DNA of 64,000 nt from Verrucomicrobia subdivision 3 bacterium UBA693 (GTDB taxonomy: Bacteria; Verrucomicrobiota; Verrucomicrobiia; Limisphaerales; UBA8199): assembly GCA_002298785.1 (NCBI GenBank), contig DBMR01000018.1, forward strand, positions 1-64,000, written 5' to 3'. The position numbers and the translations under genes were made by a program. Under the pieces are notes generated by a model that worked only from the letters and a program-made list of their open reading frames with translations, was not told the origin of the DNA and made no database searches. Of the stretch, positions 63,088 through 64,000 are shown piece after piece (the stretch's first letter is position 1; each line of letters starts with the position of its first letter).

Positions 63088-64000
63088 TTAACGTCCCAGC
63101 AACCAAGCCACTGCTTCTGCGTCCACTGTGGATTGGCCGCGGGCCAGGGTGAGGTTCTTCCTGCCGCCGGCACGTTGGTAGATTTCCCGCAGCAGTTCAG
63201 GAATTGTGGTGCGTTCCCCTGCCAGCCAAAGCGGGCGAGGCGCTCCCACCGCCAACATGCCCGACAAATCGCCATATTTGGCGGCGCCCGGGAGAAAATC
63301 CGGATCATAGATGTCAGACAGGTTTGCGAACCGGAATCCACGAGTGTCCAGGGCTGTGGCCGTCACCGCGTTGCCAGACTGCGCCCTGGCCGCGGCCACC
63401 CACGCGGCCCCACCCTCGACCCCAACGAGATCAAGGCGTTTGCCGGCGGCAGAAGTCCGTGTCCACTGTATGACCGACAACAGATCATGTACCCGCTGGG
63501 CAAATAGAGTGCGGTTATACCCGAAAGTATAGGCGGCGGCCTCGCGCGGGTTGTTCACTTTGCGCGCTCGCAACATTTGCTTATCCTCAGCGAGGAATTC
63601 GCCTTGATACAGCAGATCTGCCGCAATCACGGTAACACCACGATTCAGTAAACTTCGGACCGCCGGCTTGAGCTGGAGAGAACTGCCCGTGGCGCGCTCG
63701 AACACGCCCGCCTTGCCCTGTGCCTGAACCCAAACGACCATACGCCCGCTTGCCGCTTTGGGAGTGAGGCGGACGACCGGAATCTCCTCGTTATAAGAAT
63801 CGTTGTGCAACAGGCCGATTTCTTCACTGTAATCCCCACGGTCATTGCTTTGCGTCATCCGGCAAGAGACATTGCCCGCCGTGGCGAGATTCCTGCCAAG
63901 AAGAACTTCCATCGCGCCGCCGTATATCGTGCGGAAATTCTTCATAGAATGGCGGCTGGCGGCCAGGTTTTCCTGGTCGCGCCGGGTTACCCACTGGAGC
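63088..64000 (-). CDS. Alpha/beta-hydrolase (acetylxylan-esterase-like) protein, 5' end beyond the window
   Basis: The C-terminal 304 codons of a larger gene: the frame is open from 64000 through the Met at 63945 without a stop ('WVTRRDQENLAASRHS' precedes it), so the start lies outside. It has an alpha/beta-hydrolase pattern ('GRMVVWVQAQGKAGVF', 'LLNRGVTVIAADLLYQGEF', 'RTLFAQRVHDLLSVIQW', 'RLDLVGVEGGAAWVAAA'). It resembles the C-terminal domain of acetylxylan-esterase/peptidase-like proteins of Planctomycetota and Verrucomicrobiota. The nucleophile elbow reads G-V-E-G-G, with Glu instead of Ser, so this domain may be inactive as an esterase or use another residue. Confidence 0.75.
   Translation of the reverse strand, partial: LQWVTRRDQENLAASRHSMKNFRTIYGGAMEVLLGRNLATAGNVSCRMTQSNDRGDYSEEIGLLHNDSYNEEIPVVRLTPKAASGRMVVWVQAQGKAGVFERATGSSLQLKPAVRSLLNRGVTVIAADLLYQGEFLAEDKQMLRARKVNNPREAAAYTFGYNRTLFAQRVHDLLSVIQWTRTSAAGKRLDLVGVEGGAAWVAAARAQSGNAVTATALDTRGFRFANLSDIYDPDFLPGAAKYGDLSGMLAVGAPRPLWLAGERTTIPELLREIYQRAGGRKNLTLARGQSTVDAEAVAWLLGR

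Noticed and set aside
1..64000. tRNA, rRNA, CRISPR array, riboswitch
   Set aside because: I looked for cloverleaf anticodon arms, rRNA-like blocks, regularly spaced direct repeats and conserved leader structures and saw none; covariance-model searches would be needed to exclude small RNAs.

Overview
The window looks like chromosomal DNA of a Verrucomicrobiota bacterium, most likely of the Pedosphaera/Limisphaerales type. The pointers are a PEP-CTERM protein, a prepilin-type protein, an autotransporter-associated-repeat (PATR) protein, LamG/Ig-like surface proteins, two XylR-type (LacI-like sensor plus AraC HTH) regulators, many secreted glycoside hydrolases without SusC/SusD or TonB receptors, and a recurrent C-terminal 'WP...LQ...FYRL' module. 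Planctomycetota or Lentisphaerota remain possible; the placement is inference from gene content. No tRNA, rRNA, CRISPR array or transposase was seen.

Layout. 1-4.4 kb: a secreted beta-propeller protein, a small hypothetical gene, a bacterial arrestin-like protein, and a DUF1257/DUF2997 pair in which DUF1257 carries an in-frame amber codon. 4.4-20.6 kb: a XylR-type regulator followed by a large Ig/LamG protein, a prepilin-like protein, a DUF5107-TPR protein, a GH30-type glycanase with PA14 domain, a GH2 enzyme with discoidin domain, and a PEP-CTERM protein closed by a clear terminator. 20.8-46.9 kb: a sugar-porter transporter, a second XylR-type regulator on the minus strand, and, divergent from it, a run of eleven recognised genes of about 22.6 kb with several ATGA start/stop overlaps. 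It encodes an MFS transporter, an unknown 802-aa secreted protein, an FAD oxidoreductase, a tandem beta-propeller glycosidase, an esterase, a DUF5703 protein, two GH95 fucosidase-type enzymes, GH16, GH9-like and GH29, and ends beside the remnant of a GH127-type gene.

46.9-53.8 kb (minus strand): an exported FAD oxidoreductase and a 1400-aa PATR protein, separated by a strong terminator. 54.2-58.5 kb (minus): a cluster of small soluble proteins (zinc-ribbon/SEC-C, pRiA4b ORF-3-like, three uncharacterised families, a CcbP-like calcium-binding protein). 58.6-64 kb (minus): a diheme c-type lipoprotein paired with a TPR-fused cyclooxygenase/alpha-dioxygenase-like haem peroxidase, then an esterase-like protein running off the window end.

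How the genes fit together. The carbohydrate genes read as two adjacent loci for a fucosylated, galactose/arabinose-bearing glycan: GH30 and GH16 could cut the backbone, GH95/GH29 remove L-fucose, GH2, GH43-like and GH9-like enzymes trim the rest, the esterase deacylates, and two MFS porters import the sugars under XylR-type control. The substrate is inferred from families only. The points most worth a second look are the arrestin-like protein, the shared C-terminal module, the haem peroxidase/cytochrome pair, the uncharacterised 54-58 kb cluster, and the FAD enzymes and unknown protein inside the glycan operon.
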